A stretch of 64,000 nucleotides of DNA. Source: Ricordea florida (taxonomy: Eukaryota; Cnidaria; Anthozoa; Corallimorpharia; Ricordeidae). Location of the stretch: assembly GCA_949710005.1 (NCBI GenBank), contig OX453273.1, forward strand, positions 44,762,118 to 44,826,117, written 5' to 3'. How positions within the stretch are numbered: position 1 is the first letter of the stretch; each line of letters starts with the position of its first letter. Made by a program: the position numbers and the translations under genes. This document shows positions 13,201 through 25,889 of the stretch, piece after piece. Under the pieces are notes generated by a model. It was not told where the DNA came from. It made no database searches and worked only from the letters and a program-made list of their open reading frames with translations.

Positions 13201-16200
13201 ATGGAAGCAAAATTTCCCGTAATTCTGGGTGCATCTTATAACAGGGTATTTAGGTGAAATTTTCATTTTGCTTACTTGTCAAAATTGTCTTTGAAAGTTT
13301 TGGGTGCGTCTTATAACCAAGTGCGCCTTATAAGTGAATAAATACGGTAAGTTATTCTAAATTTGAAGAAGTCAGATGAGGAACAAGTATAATATGAATA
13401 GAGACAGAGGCAAAAATATTAGTTGCTATAACATTTGGCAAGCAAGAAACTAGATAAAAAAAATACTGTTACTTATAAAAACTTACTTTGTTTGACTGTT
13501 CTTGGTGAGACTTTTTTTGAATGTCCTGTGGTGACTTGACTTCAGGTGTTGAAGTTATTTTTACAACTTTTGAAGAAGCCTCTCTAGAAGGGCTATTACG
13601 TTTTTTAGTGGAGTTCCTTATTACATTTAAGCTACTATTTACTGCGCCATTGTCACCTTGAGCTGGCTGTTCTCTACTGGGTCCACTAGTTGCTGTTGAT
13701 GGTCTCTTCTTCTTCCTTTTCTGTTTCTTTGATGGCAATGTTATCTTTCCCACATTATCATTTTCAGTAGCTTCTTTACTTTCTGTTTCATCTACTTTCA
13801 ATTTGCGTTTTTTCCCCTTCTTCTTAGTTTCTAGTTTGTCTATAACTTGCTTGATTCTTGATTTATTTTCTTCCAAACTCCGACAGTCATAATCCTCATC
13901 AAATACATCATCATCACTGACATCACTGACATCACTGTCACCAATGAAATCCATTAAAATTCTTTCTTTATTATCATTGCTTTCCTCTGATTTTTCTTTG
14001 AGGTGCTTTTGCTTTTTGTAATTTTTTGATTTCTTTTGCCTTTTTGGATTTTCCTTTGCAGGATCCCAGTCATCATCATCATCATCACTGGTATCATTTT
14101 CACCGTGACCATAACCTACATTCACTTTTCCGTTGTGATGAAGTAAATCTCCAAAATTCATTTCTCTGCTTGATGAATTACTCTTATCAGATTCTGAACT
14201 GCTGCTTACAGAGACAGAGTCTGACTCCTCAGTTGCATCAGAAATTTCTTCATCCTCAAATTCCAGAGCATTTGGCTCTTCTATCAAATAACCTAGTGGA
14301 AATACAACATAAACTGTAACTTTACAGAAATCTTTAACATGTAACATGGTTGGCAGCATTTCAATTAAAAGGAAAAGGGTTTTGACTCACTTTCCAGTAC
14401 AAGTTTTAGAAAGAACCTATGTACAGCACATGTATGTTGAACCATGAAGGGTCATATAAAGAAACATCTCTTGTTATACTCAAAGAGTTTATCCAGTAGT
14501 CATCTCACAAACACACACTTGTTATTAAGTGGGTTTTTCACTTATGTCAGTATAGTTTTTGATAACCACCTTTCCTGGAATGAGCACATAAAGCACCTTA
14601 TTTTGTAAGAAAGCTCGGCAGGCTTTGTAGAAAGCCTTACTAGAGAGAGTGCAAATATAGTTAATTGTACTCTAATTAGGCCAATTTTAGAAATTATACT
14701 GTGTAAGTGTGTGGGGCTGTTGTGGGAAAGGTCACCAACAAGGTCTTGAAGGCCTCCAAAGCCAGGCTGCTAGAATAGTTGCAACTATGTGCAGCAACCT
14801 GCAAATGGACATTCTGAAATAGCCCACTTTGGAGGCGTGCAGACATATTTTTAAACTTGTTAAGAAATGCCGGTAAGGTCACTGTCCCCATTATTTTAAA
14901 GAGAATTTTAAATGCAATAATATTATACAATCCATGTGCTTGCTACTAGACAAAGCAACCATTTACATCCACCTGCTGTAAGGACTGAGATCACAAAAAG
15001 ATCTTTCTATTATTATGGTTGCACTCTTTTTTAACAAACTATCTTATGGAATTTTTTATCTATTTAACTTTTAAATAACTATTTATACATAGTTTTCTAT
15101 CTAATTATTATCAGTACCAGCATAATGTTTACATGTATATTGTAGTCTTAGAACGTTAACGTGGTCAGGGCTCCCTTTGATAACAGACTGCTTTTTCCAT
15201 CTGAAGGGGCTATCCTTAGAGGTATAAACCACTCAAGGTTTATCCATCCATCCACACATCAAATCAAGATCAAAAACAGGGCTGAACCAGAATGGATTCA
15301 TCAGTTCCTTTGATCCACCATGATCTGTGTGATGTTGGATCACAAAACCAGATCAAGGTCAAACCAAAGGAATGCACCACGTTTCATACTGTACACCTAT
15401 ACCTGTCAAATGAACATCACCAGCTCCTTCTGTGTACAATGTTATTTCTTCTCCTTCAGTAAAACAGTAGTCAAGAGGCTGTTGAGGTATTTTTCCTGGT
15501 TGTAAGGTGCAGATTGCAAATTGTGCTTTGTCTACTTCAACCATCACAGTAACAGGCGTTGATGAGCAGTTCTGGAATCCTAAGGCAGCCATTGATAAGT
15601 GGAATGACTTCTCCACTGTTTGTGTATAGCGCTTACCAGCATCTAAAGTTATTCCTAAAGTTAATAATCAAAACAGATCTTAATTTATTAGTAGCCTTCT
15701 TTTATTACACTGCGTATCTGTTGAGTGTGTCAGGACTTTGTAGAATGAGACAAACCAACATAGGCCTTGAAATACTGTTACTGTAAACTGTCAATGACAG
15801 GCAGATCTCAAGCCAACTTTCTCATAGCTAATACATACGGTAAAAGGGCTACAGTGATTAACATAAGAATCTGACATTTTGTGGACGCAAGTTAAACGGA
15901 AAGGTACAGACAAATGGGTAGCCTACACTGTGGGATGTAGAGCTGTATAAAAGTAGGTACACATACATAGGTAAGGTAGGTAAAGGCGCACAAAAGCCTT
16001 AATGCTCACATCGCTGGAGCTTATCCCAGTCTATGTAGCATGGAGCACCTGAAAGCACTCTTAGTCCCCCTTGGGATGGGATGCTAGTCCAACTCAAGGT
16101 TACCCCCAACATTACATTGCCAGCAACCATTTATACACCCAGGTAGAGAGAGACAATATTGAGTTACGGTTTTCACCTATTAAAGGTGACAACACAATGC

Positions 16201-16846
16201 TATCAACAGAGCTCAAACTCTGGACCTCCCACTTGGAAGTCTGGCACACTAACCACTAAACTTTATGTGTACAGCTGTACGTCTCACAAACCATGCAAAC
16301 AGCTGGATTGGGAATAATAAGTAATGCTACATCTAACATAATAACACTAATCACAATGTCCCAAAATGGACATGGACATGGACATTGGGAATTTTCTGCA
16401 ACAACAGTGTTTGCAGTTCTAGCAAGCATCTGTTAACCAAGCACTTGGTGTCTTGTTTGATTCCGGTTTTGCTTGAGTGGATGAGCTCTTCAAAATTTTT
16501 TTACTATCGTTTAAGCAGCGTGTAATTTTGGAGCCGTACGGTTTCGTTCTCAGAAATGTTTGCACGCGCACTTCCCAAGACAATTCAACTACAGCATGCA
16601 TAATGAAGTAGGGACCTGTGAGGAAATCTTACCGTAATCGTTTATACCTTAAAAGGAATAGGGTTTTTGAATTTTACACCACATCAGAAACAAAATTAAT
16701 GGCTTCACTGATCTATGAAACACGTCAGAGAAAGGTTGGTAGCTTGGAATTTCCAAAAATGGGGAGCCTATACTTTGTAAACTAAAAAAAAGACCTCATT
16801 GCAGTGTTTAAATTACACCATAACTGCGGTACTCACCCCAAAACAT
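10252..16846 (-). CDS. Nuclear FKBP peptidyl-prolyl isomerase, FKBP39/46 type
   Basis: Seven exons read in order on the minus strand: 16846-16837 (ATG, MFWG start), 15654-15403, 14292-13487, 12472-12398, 11889-11760, 11116-11068 and 10336-10252 (TAA). They total 1,407 nt and 468 residues with every phase matching. Residues 1-88 form a nucleoplasmin-like domain ([19 protein letters not shown], then VHLTGYLIEE). Residues 89-360 are a disordered linker with Asp/Glu/Ser runs (six consecutive Asp) and Lys-rich stretches such as KKKGKKRK and KKQKRKKKR that suit nuclear or nucleolar localisation. Residues ~360-468 are an FKBP domain with the pocket residues F, VIRGW, GYG and the closing Phe; the residue matching FKBP12 Asp37 is Glu (QFEAC). 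The family acts as prolyl cis-trans isomerase and histone chaperone in the nucleolus. It is head-to-head with RPL17. Identification of family is firm; substrate is unknown. Confidence 0.93.
11626..11640 (+). repeat. Poly-C run in FKBP intron
   Basis: Fifteen consecutive C residues, a stretch prone to length variation and to sequencing error. It lies in the intron between the exons at 11068-11116 and 11760-11889. Confidence 0.9.
12060..12260. repeat. Dispersed repeat, family also at 59807 and 61173
   Basis: The stretch shares an ordered series of motifs with 59807-60065 and 61173-61590: CAAATTTC, then CAATTTC.ACTTT, then TTTCTGC.CTGT, then ATTGA.GTG and an ATCAG.ATGTTGAAAT-like end. This copy is the most diverged. 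No coding capacity or clear terminal repeats are visible, so class is unknown. Confidence 0.45.
12558..12889. mobile_element. Fold-back MITE, diverged copy of 34831-35150
   Basis: It follows the same order as the copy at 34831: GAGGATAATACA...GAAGACATGAATTTTATG, a degraded inverse of that arm (ATAAAATTAATTTCTTCAAG), then TTTATTATATAGACAAAAA, and a right end with AGTAAAACACTCATGTCTATATA. The inner palindrome is weathered, so this is the older copy. It sits in the FKBP intron 12473-13486. Confidence 0.65.
13061..13347. mobile_element. MITE with 28-bp TIRs and TA target duplication
   Basis: Both ends read CCGTATTTATTCACTTATAA inward, continuing with one mismatch as GACGCAC or GGCGCAC. TA lies on each side (13059-13060 and 13348-13349). 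The body has further TGCGTCTTAT or GCATCTTAT copies and no ORF. TA target duplications and this size suit a non-autonomous Tc1/mariner (pogo-like) element. It lies in the FKBP intron. Confidence 0.75.
14545..15240 (+). mobile_element. Degenerate LINE 3' fragment in FKBP intron 2
   Basis: Plus-strand frames, broken by stops and shifts, give [41 protein letters not shown] and ARIV. These match the post-polymerase region of non-LTR retrotransposon reverse transcriptases (LSW..HI, then the L..RP.LEY.. and LQ.RAARI segments). Nothing of the catalytic YADD region or endonuclease remains. It is antisense to the FKBP gene. Confidence 0.65.
15985..16262 (-). repeat. tRNA-derived SINE, minus orientation
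   Basis: Reverse complement of the family at 8826: the head near 16262-16200 reads TAGTGGTTAGTGTGCCAGAC followed by a B-box-like GTTTGAGC, and the tail near 16060-16010 holds the GGTGCTCCATGCTAC and GGGATAAGCTCCAG segments. Unlike the copy at 8826 it is not interrupted. Confidence 0.7.
16590..16633. mobile_element. Solo end of the MITE family nested at 32156-32308
   Basis: The stretch GCATGCATAATGAAGTAGGG followed by ACCTGTGAGGAAATCTTACC matches the right end of the 153-bp MITE at 32156-32308 almost base for base. I see no matching left end upstream, so the copy is truncated. It sits about 210 bases upstream of the FKBP start codon on that gene's intron-1 side. Confidence 0.6.
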
Positions 16847-16985
16847 CGTGAAAAGATATGTACAATCTACAAATCAAAGAGGTGTAAACTAAGCCGCCAT
16901 GTTGGAATTTGCAGTTATCAGAGCGTGCGCGTTGGTTGGTAAGCTCAAGTCGCTGGGGCTTCTGGGTACATGTCCTCTTTCCACC
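16847..16985. promoter_or_regulatory. Shared FKBP/RPL17 promoter region, YY1-like site
   Basis: Only about 130 bases separate the FKBP start codon (minus strand, 16846-16844) from the predicted RPL17 cap site. GCCGCCATGTTGG at 16893-16905 fits the YY1 consensus, a common proximal element of ribosomal and housekeeping promoters. CCTCTTTCC at 16974-16982 resembles the terminal oligopyrimidine tract at which ribosomal protein transcripts start. No TATA box is evident. That the two genes share one bidirectional promoter is inference from spacing. Confidence 0.55.
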
Positions 16986-17013
16986 TTCTTCGTCGAAGGG
17001 AAGCCTCTCTTTG
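16974..17013 (+). other. RPL17: Predicted RPL17 5'-UTR exon 1
   Basis: A short exon is predicted from the TOP-like tract to a donor at CTCTTTG|GTCAGTG. Short non-coding or near-non-coding first exons beginning with a pyrimidine run are usual in animal ribosomal protein genes. No transcript evidence is available, so the start is approximate. Confidence 0.45.
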
Positions 17014-18314
17014 GTCAGTGAATTACATCTTAACTTATCTCAGCAATCGTGTTCTATAATATCCCTTACATATCATATATTATCTTCAGTGCTATTATCC
17101 TTTACACGTGTAAAGGTTCAGTTGTTATGGTTCGGTATCTTGGTGAAACCAAGAGAATATGTAACAACTCTCCAAATGTCTAAAACGTTTGAATTGATGT
17201 TGTTTTCAACTTGTGTTCAAGAAATCGGTTACTTTTGTTAAAAGCCAAAAATGTCTTGCAACTCAAATGATTCCAGTCAAGAGACCTTTCATTTTTTGTA
17301 TGAAGAAAATTGTCATTGTGGGCTAGCTTGGACATAACTATTACCAACAGCTAGGAAATATCTCAGTTATTAATTTTGGTATAATTCATATTTTGTCACA
17401 GCTTGTCGCGAGTCTGAAAATGCTCGCAGCGTTGCGAAACCTCAAGCTGTTTGGAGAATGTTTGATCTGTATTTCTCTAGATTGTTGTAGTAGCCTTTTC
17501 AATGTTATAAAGTTTAGTACCTTAAGTCTGTTGTTGTAGCAATTATTATTTTATCAAGCAAGATAAAATCAACGATATTCCCACATGAAAAGTGCTTGCA
17601 TTAAAGACATATTAAATTCTTCTCTTATATATTAACCAAGATTGTTTGGTTAAGTTGGCAGGGTAATGGATGAACTAACCATCATGTTTCATGAAAAAAA
17701 GAACTTTAACTTTATTATATGAAATTGAATGGTATGTTGTGTTGTAACCAGTGGATAAAAATGATATCATGAGTGCGAGCCTATAACTGATATCCACACA
17801 CAGGTGATGTCACAGGCAGGGTAGCAGTTATATTTATCTGCTTGGTACTCAGTACACCTTACATGGTTTCTTGGAGATATGAAAATTCTCTTATGTTGAA
17901 AAATATTTATTTCAAGTCCTTGCTTCTCTCACTCAGGAAATATATTTCAACACTCAAAGAGAAGTTTTGTATCTACACGTGTCCATGTTCTATTTATTAT
18001 TTGGTTGGTCATTGGTAATTGGGAAGGTGAGGCTGACCCTGAGTTCTGTTTTGCTGCCCAAGCTGGGAAGATGGTCCTATCTTTCCCACTTGGGATTTCC
18101 TGGTTTGTCCTGTGAAACAAGAAAAAACGATATAATAAGCCCTTTATTTACCAAGCTTCTCCAAAACATACCTGTGATCAATAAAAATGTAGAAAAAACT
18201 TGGCCGACATGCAGCCATTTTGACCACGCTTGTTCCGTAACACATATCCTGACCTAGTTTTTGGTCAGTTGTGATTTATATGCTTATTCATATTTGCCAA
18301 TGTTTACTCTTCAG
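17014..18314 (+). other. RPL17 5'-UTR intron
   Basis: No exon is seen. A hairpin of GCCCAAGCTGGGAAGAT and its near inverse ATCTTTCCCACTTGGG lies near 18056-18094 and may mark a small MITE. I looked for C/D box snoRNA motifs, because vertebrate RPL17 introns host SNORD58, and found no convincing C plus D box pair. Confidence 0.4.
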
Positions 18315-18330
18315 GTGAATCATTGCAAAC

Positions 18331-20951
<2,621 letters not shown>

Positions 20952-20974
20952 GATCAAGATACTGAGACCTGTAC

Positions 20975-20980
20975 AATAAA
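20975..20980 (+). terminator. RPL17 polyadenylation signal
   Basis: Canonical AATAAA 24 bases downstream of the RPL17 stop codon, which gives a very short 3' UTR as usual for ribosomal protein genes. Confidence 0.75.
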
Positions 20981-21127
20981 ATCTGAGATTCTCTAGTTTA
21001 ATTGTTTGTCTTTGGGCTTCGTAAATCCTTGGCTGACTTGCCTACACTGTATTCCTAGCTGCTGTCAGGGAAGCATTTGATCCAGCATGAGACATACAGT
21101 AACTATGCAAACTATACAGTAACTTTA

Positions 21128-21445
21128 CCGCTGACCGGTTAGCTCAGTTGCTGGAGCACCGGACTACTGCGCGGGAGGTCGCGGGTTCAAACCCTGGCCG
21201 GACCAACACTCATGATCTAAACAACTGAGGAGAAAGTGCTGTCATTGTAATGACATCTGCATATAGTTAGACTTTCTAGTCTTCTCATATAAGGATGATA
21301 AACCATGAGTCCCATCTCACAACCCTTGTTCATGATACCTTAGTGGGATATTAAAAGAACCCACACACTGATTGTAAAGAGTAGGGGACGTAGTTCCCTG
21401 TTTTGTGGTCTGGCCTTTGGGTCGGCACTTTACATAGGGATAACC
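21128..21445 (+). repeat. tRNA-derived SINE
   Basis: The head has GGTTAGCTCAGTTGCTGGAG (A box) and GCGGGTTCAAACCCTGG (B box) and ends in CCGGACCA, very close to a real tRNA, but the anticodon arm does not pair well. A long non-tRNA body follows (AACTGAGGAGAAAGTGCTGT onward), reaching about 21445, which makes it a SINE. Confidence 0.7.
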
Positions 21446-21519
21446 TCATTACGCCTTTCCCGCTAGGACAGAATTGTCCAAGAAAAATAAGAATGTTCTA
21501 AGCTGGGAGTCAAAGATTT

Positions 21520-22410
21520 TTTTTTTTTTTTTTTTTTTGACAGTGCCAGGTTTTTATTACAAACTGTACACTGCTTACGGTTACAAACTGTACACTAATT
21601 ACACTACTTACGATTACAAAATGAACACTAATTACACTACTTACGATTACAAAATGAACACTAATTACACTACTTATAACGCTAGGGTCTACTTACGCTA
21701 CATACATGAAATAGATCTGGTTACAAAATTAACACTTAAGTACAACTAGCAATCCACTTAGAGTTACAAATAAGGGCAAAGAAAGGAGAAGGAGTAAAAA
21801 TCAATAACACATACGACTATATACTTTTTATATTGTTGAAGTGAAATAAGAAACAAAGGCATGTGAAATACTCAGATGAATTTAGATATGGTCCTGTCAG
21901 GAGATGAGGACAATTAAAAAGGGACAAATAAAGCTGGAGAAAAGATATTTAATCAAACATTTATATATCCTGCAAGAGGCTTCCATTTCCTTGCGTCTCC
22001 CTTTTTTGTTTCTATTTCATATTGTGATTTTAATAGACATACGAAATGTATAAGGTTAGGGGAATTTTCTTTCAATTTAGCAAGCCATATGTGATATTGT
22101 GCTAACAGGAAGCAGTAATTGATGAGAAGTGCAAATTGAGAAACATCTGGCCTCAGACCCAAAGCAGTAACATTTGTCAAAGTATATTCTTTAGGTAGTA
22201 AATTTAAGTTTTGTAGCCATCCAGTGACTTCATTCCAAAAATATGATGTCTTATCGCATGACCAAAAAAGATGAATTAATGACTCTGTGGAGGTATGACA
22301 GAAGCTGCAGTTTTCATTAGCCTGGAGACCTATTCTAAATAAAAAACTATTCGTTGAGATGCGTCTATGTAAAAATTTATACTTGGTGTTTATTGATTTG
22401 AATTTGCTTA
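21520..22410 (-). mobile_element. 5'-truncated LINE with zinc-finger C-terminus and poly(A)
   Basis: On the minus strand from about 22410 a frame reads KYKFLHRRISTNSFLFRIGL, then CSFCHTSTESLIHLFWSC and WLQNLNLLP, ending at a stop near 21953. The C-x2-C, His and Cys pattern with LIHLFW is the zinc-binding module found after the reverse transcriptase in L1/Tx1-like LINEs. Downstream the element has a 33-bp tandem repeat and ends in an 18-base T run on the plus strand, which is its poly(A) tail. The catalytic RT part is missing, as in typical 5'-truncated copies. Confidence 0.75.
21598..21680 (-). repeat. 33-bp tandem repeat in LINE 3' UTR
   Basis: A 33-bp unit beginning ATTACACTACTTACGATTAC repeats from 21598 and 21631, with a partial third unit at 21664. 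Diverged units precede it from about 21557. It lies between the LINE stop codon and the poly(A) run. Confidence 0.85.
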
Positions 22411-23118
22411 CTTTTCCTGTATGGACTTACTTTAAACTAGGACTAGTTCTCATCTCTTAGTTGCATTGATTTTTCAGTTTTAGCTTTGTTTTTAGGGAGT
22501 TTATCTTGACAAGAACTATGATAAAATACAAAGACAGCATGAATTATTCGGTGCAGTTTGGCGTTAAGTTTTGACTACAGCTTGCATTCACAGGATGATC
22601 ATATTTGAATGAGTGTTGGGAATGCTCACCTGGATGCTGGTTCCTTCAGAAAAATAGAGTTTGGAATTTACCTTTGATTGCATGAATGCGGTTTGATTTC
22701 CTCTAGAAGAGGCACCAGACTGCAGGAAATGGAATGTGCAACACTTTCATTCACAGATATAATCACATCCACACTTCCCTTTTAACAAATAATTGGAGTT
22801 GAGCTGGTGATAAATTCAAGGATTTGGAGTTGAATTTATGCAATGTTCTCCCAACCAATCCCTAAAAGAATTGGATGGCATTTGGTGGGGTCCGAGTCGC
22901 AATCCAGTTGTTGAGAATAAAAGGGTTTCAAATGTATGAAAGAATCGTACCCTTGTAAAACTCTGCAAAAATGTATTCACCTATGTGTAAAGTATGGCTT
23001 GCCCTGCTTATAACCCTTATAAATTGTCATGATAAATTCCAGTTAGGATTGAGCAACAGTTGAGTGGATGCTCATTGACAATACCAATGAAATTTGTTTT
23101 AAAATAACTGAATAGATA
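22411..23118. other. Gene-free spacer
   Basis: I see no exon, RNA gene or clear repeat here. It separates the two minus-strand LINEs. Confidence 0.5.
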
Positions 23119-23430
23119 CAATCAATCAATCAATCAATCATTTATTTTAACACGTTTCGTCCAAGAGCTAAAAAACTCGTTCGAAATACGAACGTGTATA
23201 AATAAAATCTATAATAATTACAGCTATATAATATTATCTAATAAGTCCATACATATAAAAACTTGGTAATAAAAAAAAACATAAAATATAAAAAGCTAAA
23301 ACCGACTAAAAAGCCACATACTAAAAACGCGACTAGGAAAACTATAATACTCGTTCTAAAGACAGTTCAAAGCTACAATCGTGCACTATAAGACACGTTC
23401 TAAAAAGCTACAGTCGTGCAATTTACTTCT

Positions 23431-25368
23431 TTAGTCATTAGCATCTGTTGAAAGACGCACTTGGGAAGGCAAACTGTTCCATAACTTAGCTAATGAATAA
23501 GTGAAAGAATTCTTCTTAATTTTAAGATTAAAGTTAGGTAGTTCCAAATTCAAGCCCTCGCCTCTCAGCCTATACGGTGTATGCCTGTAGTTAAAAAGGC
23601 TTCCAATATAAGTAGGTCCCGTACCATTTAAGCATTTAAAAAGAAGTATTAACGCCTGGTGTAAGCGCCTACAATATAAAGATTTCATGCTGGCCGTAGT
23701 GAGCAGCTCGTCGTATGACATTGACTTGTTGTGCCCGATTAATGTTCTCAAAATATAACAGTTGCCATCTTCAAGACGGTTGCGTTGACCCGTACCTATG
23801 CCTACAAACAAAGGACCACAGTATTCGAGACGAGGTAATATAAATGCTTTATAAAGTTTTATCATTGCATCATGAGGAAGGAAACGCCTTATCCTTCTCA
23901 GTGCAGAGGCCTTCGCGTAGGCTTTCTTTAGTTGATCTGATATATGTTCTTTATAGGATAGGTCCTTATCTAGAGTAACTCCGAGAATCTTAATAGATCG
24001 GAGAAATTCTATTCTAACATTATTAAGAAATAAAGAATAATGATAGGCACAGGGTCCAACAGATAATGCTTGAGTCTTAGTACTGTTCACTGTTAAATAG
24101 TTAGACTCAAACCACGATGAAAGAGTCTGTAGGTCTTTGTTGAAGGAAAATTCTAGAATGGTGGGAGATACGTCAGACAGGTAGGCAGTCGTGTCATCAG
24201 CATACAGCCGCAATGAGGCATTAGGAACGCAGAAATTCAAGTCATTAATAAATATGTTGAACAGCAACGGCCCCAATAGCGAACCTTGAGGAACGCCAGA
24301 TTTAACTGTTTTGAAGTTAGAGCGTACGCCCTCTAATCTGACACATTGTTGACGACCTAGCAGGTAGGTGGACATCAGTTCCAAGGCATGTGGAGAAAAG
24401 CCATAGGCCTTCAACTTCGCGAGCAGAAGGCTGTGGTTTATGGCATCAAACGCTTTGCTTAAGTCTACAGCGACCGCCGCTACGGCTTCCTTGTTATCAA
24501 TACTGATCCTCCAATCCTCCGTCATTTTTAGCAATGCAGAGCAGCAAGAGTGAGTTTTCATAAATCCAGATAAGTTTGAGGACAAAACGCTATGAAATGC
24601 ATTCCAAGTTTGGTCGTAGATAACTTTCTCAAATACCTTCGATAGCGAAGTTAATATTGAGACAGGGCGGTAGTTTGCTTTATCTGTGTCTATCCCCCGT
24701 TTAAAAACAGGAGTAAGGCGCGCTTGCTTCCATTCAGACGGCAATGAGCGATTCAGAATACAAAAGTTGATCAACTTAGTCACCTCGTCAGCAAGAACTG
24801 GGGATCCCAAACGCAAGATTCGTGGTGAAATGCCGTCTACCCCAACTGCCTTTTTCGGATTAAGGTGGTCTAAGATGTTACGGATATATGAAGTACTGAC
24901 TGGGGAGTAATTAAACTCACTTGAGAAACGTAGATTGCTTATTGCCTTGATACTAGGATGGTCAGTGTAGTCAGTGTCAGATCTATGCTCTAACTGAATA
25001 ATATTGGCAAAGTAATCACTAAAGACTTCGGCCACACACCCAGGGTCGGAAACAACACTATTGCCCTCAGCGAGGATGACTCCTTGTATGCCTTTACAAG
25101 AACTAGTTGGCAAAAGGGGCTTCATTTTTCTCCAAAATTCGCCCGGATGTCTAGCACTCAAGGAAGCATCACAGCAGAACCTTTTCAAGGCGTTACGCTT
25201 TAGCGACGTAACCTTGTTACGTTGCCGCTTATAAACATCCCAAGAAGTAGATGTAGGATTCCGCTTGTGGCGCTTGAATAACTTGTTTCGGTGCGAAATT
25301 TCACGCAGCAAATCAGGTGATATCCATGGCAACTGGTCGCCCGGAATCCACTTTTTCTTCAGGGGCAC
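23431..25368 (-). CDS. LINE reverse transcriptase (open, 645 codons)
   Basis: An uninterrupted ORF begins just inside the inserted MITE and runs to a TGA-side stop at 23431. RT motifs occur in order: ANYRPVSIL, AVDLSKAFDAINH (Asp at about residue 302), SGVPQGSLLGPLLFNIFIND, LRLYADDTTAY (catalytic Asp pair at about 391-392), LTVNSTKTQ and KILGVTLDKDLSY. All catalytic aspartates are present. The frame upstream of the first Met continues through QHVPLKKK to the MITE border, so the true protein once began in the endonuclease. It is transposon coding sequence, not a host gene. Confidence 0.88.
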   Translation of the reverse strand: MPLKKKWIPGDQLPWISPDLLREISHRNKLFKRHKRNPTSTSWDVYKRQRNKVTSLKRNALKRFCCDASLSARHPGEFWRKMKPLLPTSSCKGIQGVILAEGNSVVSDPGCVAEVFSDYFANIIQLEHRSDTDYTDHPSIKAISNLRFSSEFNYSPVSTSYIRNILDHLNPKKAVGVDGISPRILRLGSPVLADEVTKLINFCILNRSLPSEWKQARLTPVFKRGIDTDKANYRPVSILTSLSKVFEKVIYDQTWNAFHSVLSSNLSGFMKTHSCCSALLKMTEDWRISIDNKEAVAAVAVDLSKAFDAINHSLLLAKLKAYGFSPHALELMSTYLLGRQQCVRLEGVRSNFKTVKSGVPQGSLLGPLLFNIFINDLNFCVPNASLRLYADDTTAYLSDVSPTILEFSFNKDLQTLSSWFESNYLTVNSTKTQALSVGPCAYHYSLFLNNVRIEFLRSIKILGVTLDKDLSYKEHISDQLKKAYAKASALRRIRRFLPHDAMIKLYKAFILPRLEYCGPLFVGIGTGQRNRLEDGNCYILRTLIGHNKSMSYDELLTTASMKSLYCRRLHQALILLFKCLNGTGPTYIGSLFNYRHTPYRLRGEGLNLELPNFNLKIKKNSFTYSLAKLWNSLPSQVRLSTDAND

Positions 25369-25380
25369 GTGCTGGTCAAG

Positions 25381-25883
25381 TTAACAAATTGACGTCCGTT
25401 TTTTATGCGTCTGTCCTCTTATTGATGAGCTCGTGGATCTACAACACTTTGACAATGTTATGACGCAATTTATCATCAATAAGAGAACAGACGCATAAAA
25501 AACGGACGTCAATTTGTTAATTTTACAATAACTGAGACAATTCTCGCGCGCTGATTGGCTAATTTTTATCATCAATAAGAGTACAGACACATAAAATTTT
25601 AATTTATGCAAGGTTTTTTCGCGTGATAAGTGAGCTGTCAAACAGTCAGATTTTTACCCAATCAAATTGTATTACGTGTTGTCACAAGCCAATGAGAAGG
25701 CGAGAAAAGTTATTGAGAATAGTTGCGCCCTGATTGCGTCAATTTAAATAAAATTCAGCATTATTCGAGTTTACTTGCTGTTTACTTGCGTTTTCTTTTC
25801 ATTTAAGTCTTCATTTGACCTTTTTCGCGTTTTGTTATTGTAAAAAACAAATTGACGTCCGTTTTTTATGCGTCTGTCCTCTT
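25381..25883. mobile_element. MITE with ~50-bp TIRs plus an extra inverted end
   Basis: A 404-bp unit at 25480-25883 has terminal inverted repeats of about 50 bp: AAGAGAACAGACGCATAAAA at the left and its complement ending TTTTATGCGTCTGTCCTCTT at the right. A further copy of that terminus stands just outside at 25381-25428, inverted relative to 25472-25520, so the first 140 bases form a near-perfect palindrome. A third shorter copy of the inner border is at 25569-25600. The body has no ORF. The structure suggests insertion next to, or into, an earlier copy. Confidence 0.75.
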
Positions 25884-25889
25884 CAAACA

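Noticed and set aside
21128..21205. Possible working tRNA gene
   Set aside because: A and B boxes and a CCGGACCA end are present, but the anticodon arm and acceptor stem do not pair fully and a long SINE body follows.
23119..23141. CRISPR-like or regulatory short repeat
   Set aside because: The AATC units are the tandem-repeat terminus of the LINE; CRISPR arrays do not apply in an animal genome.
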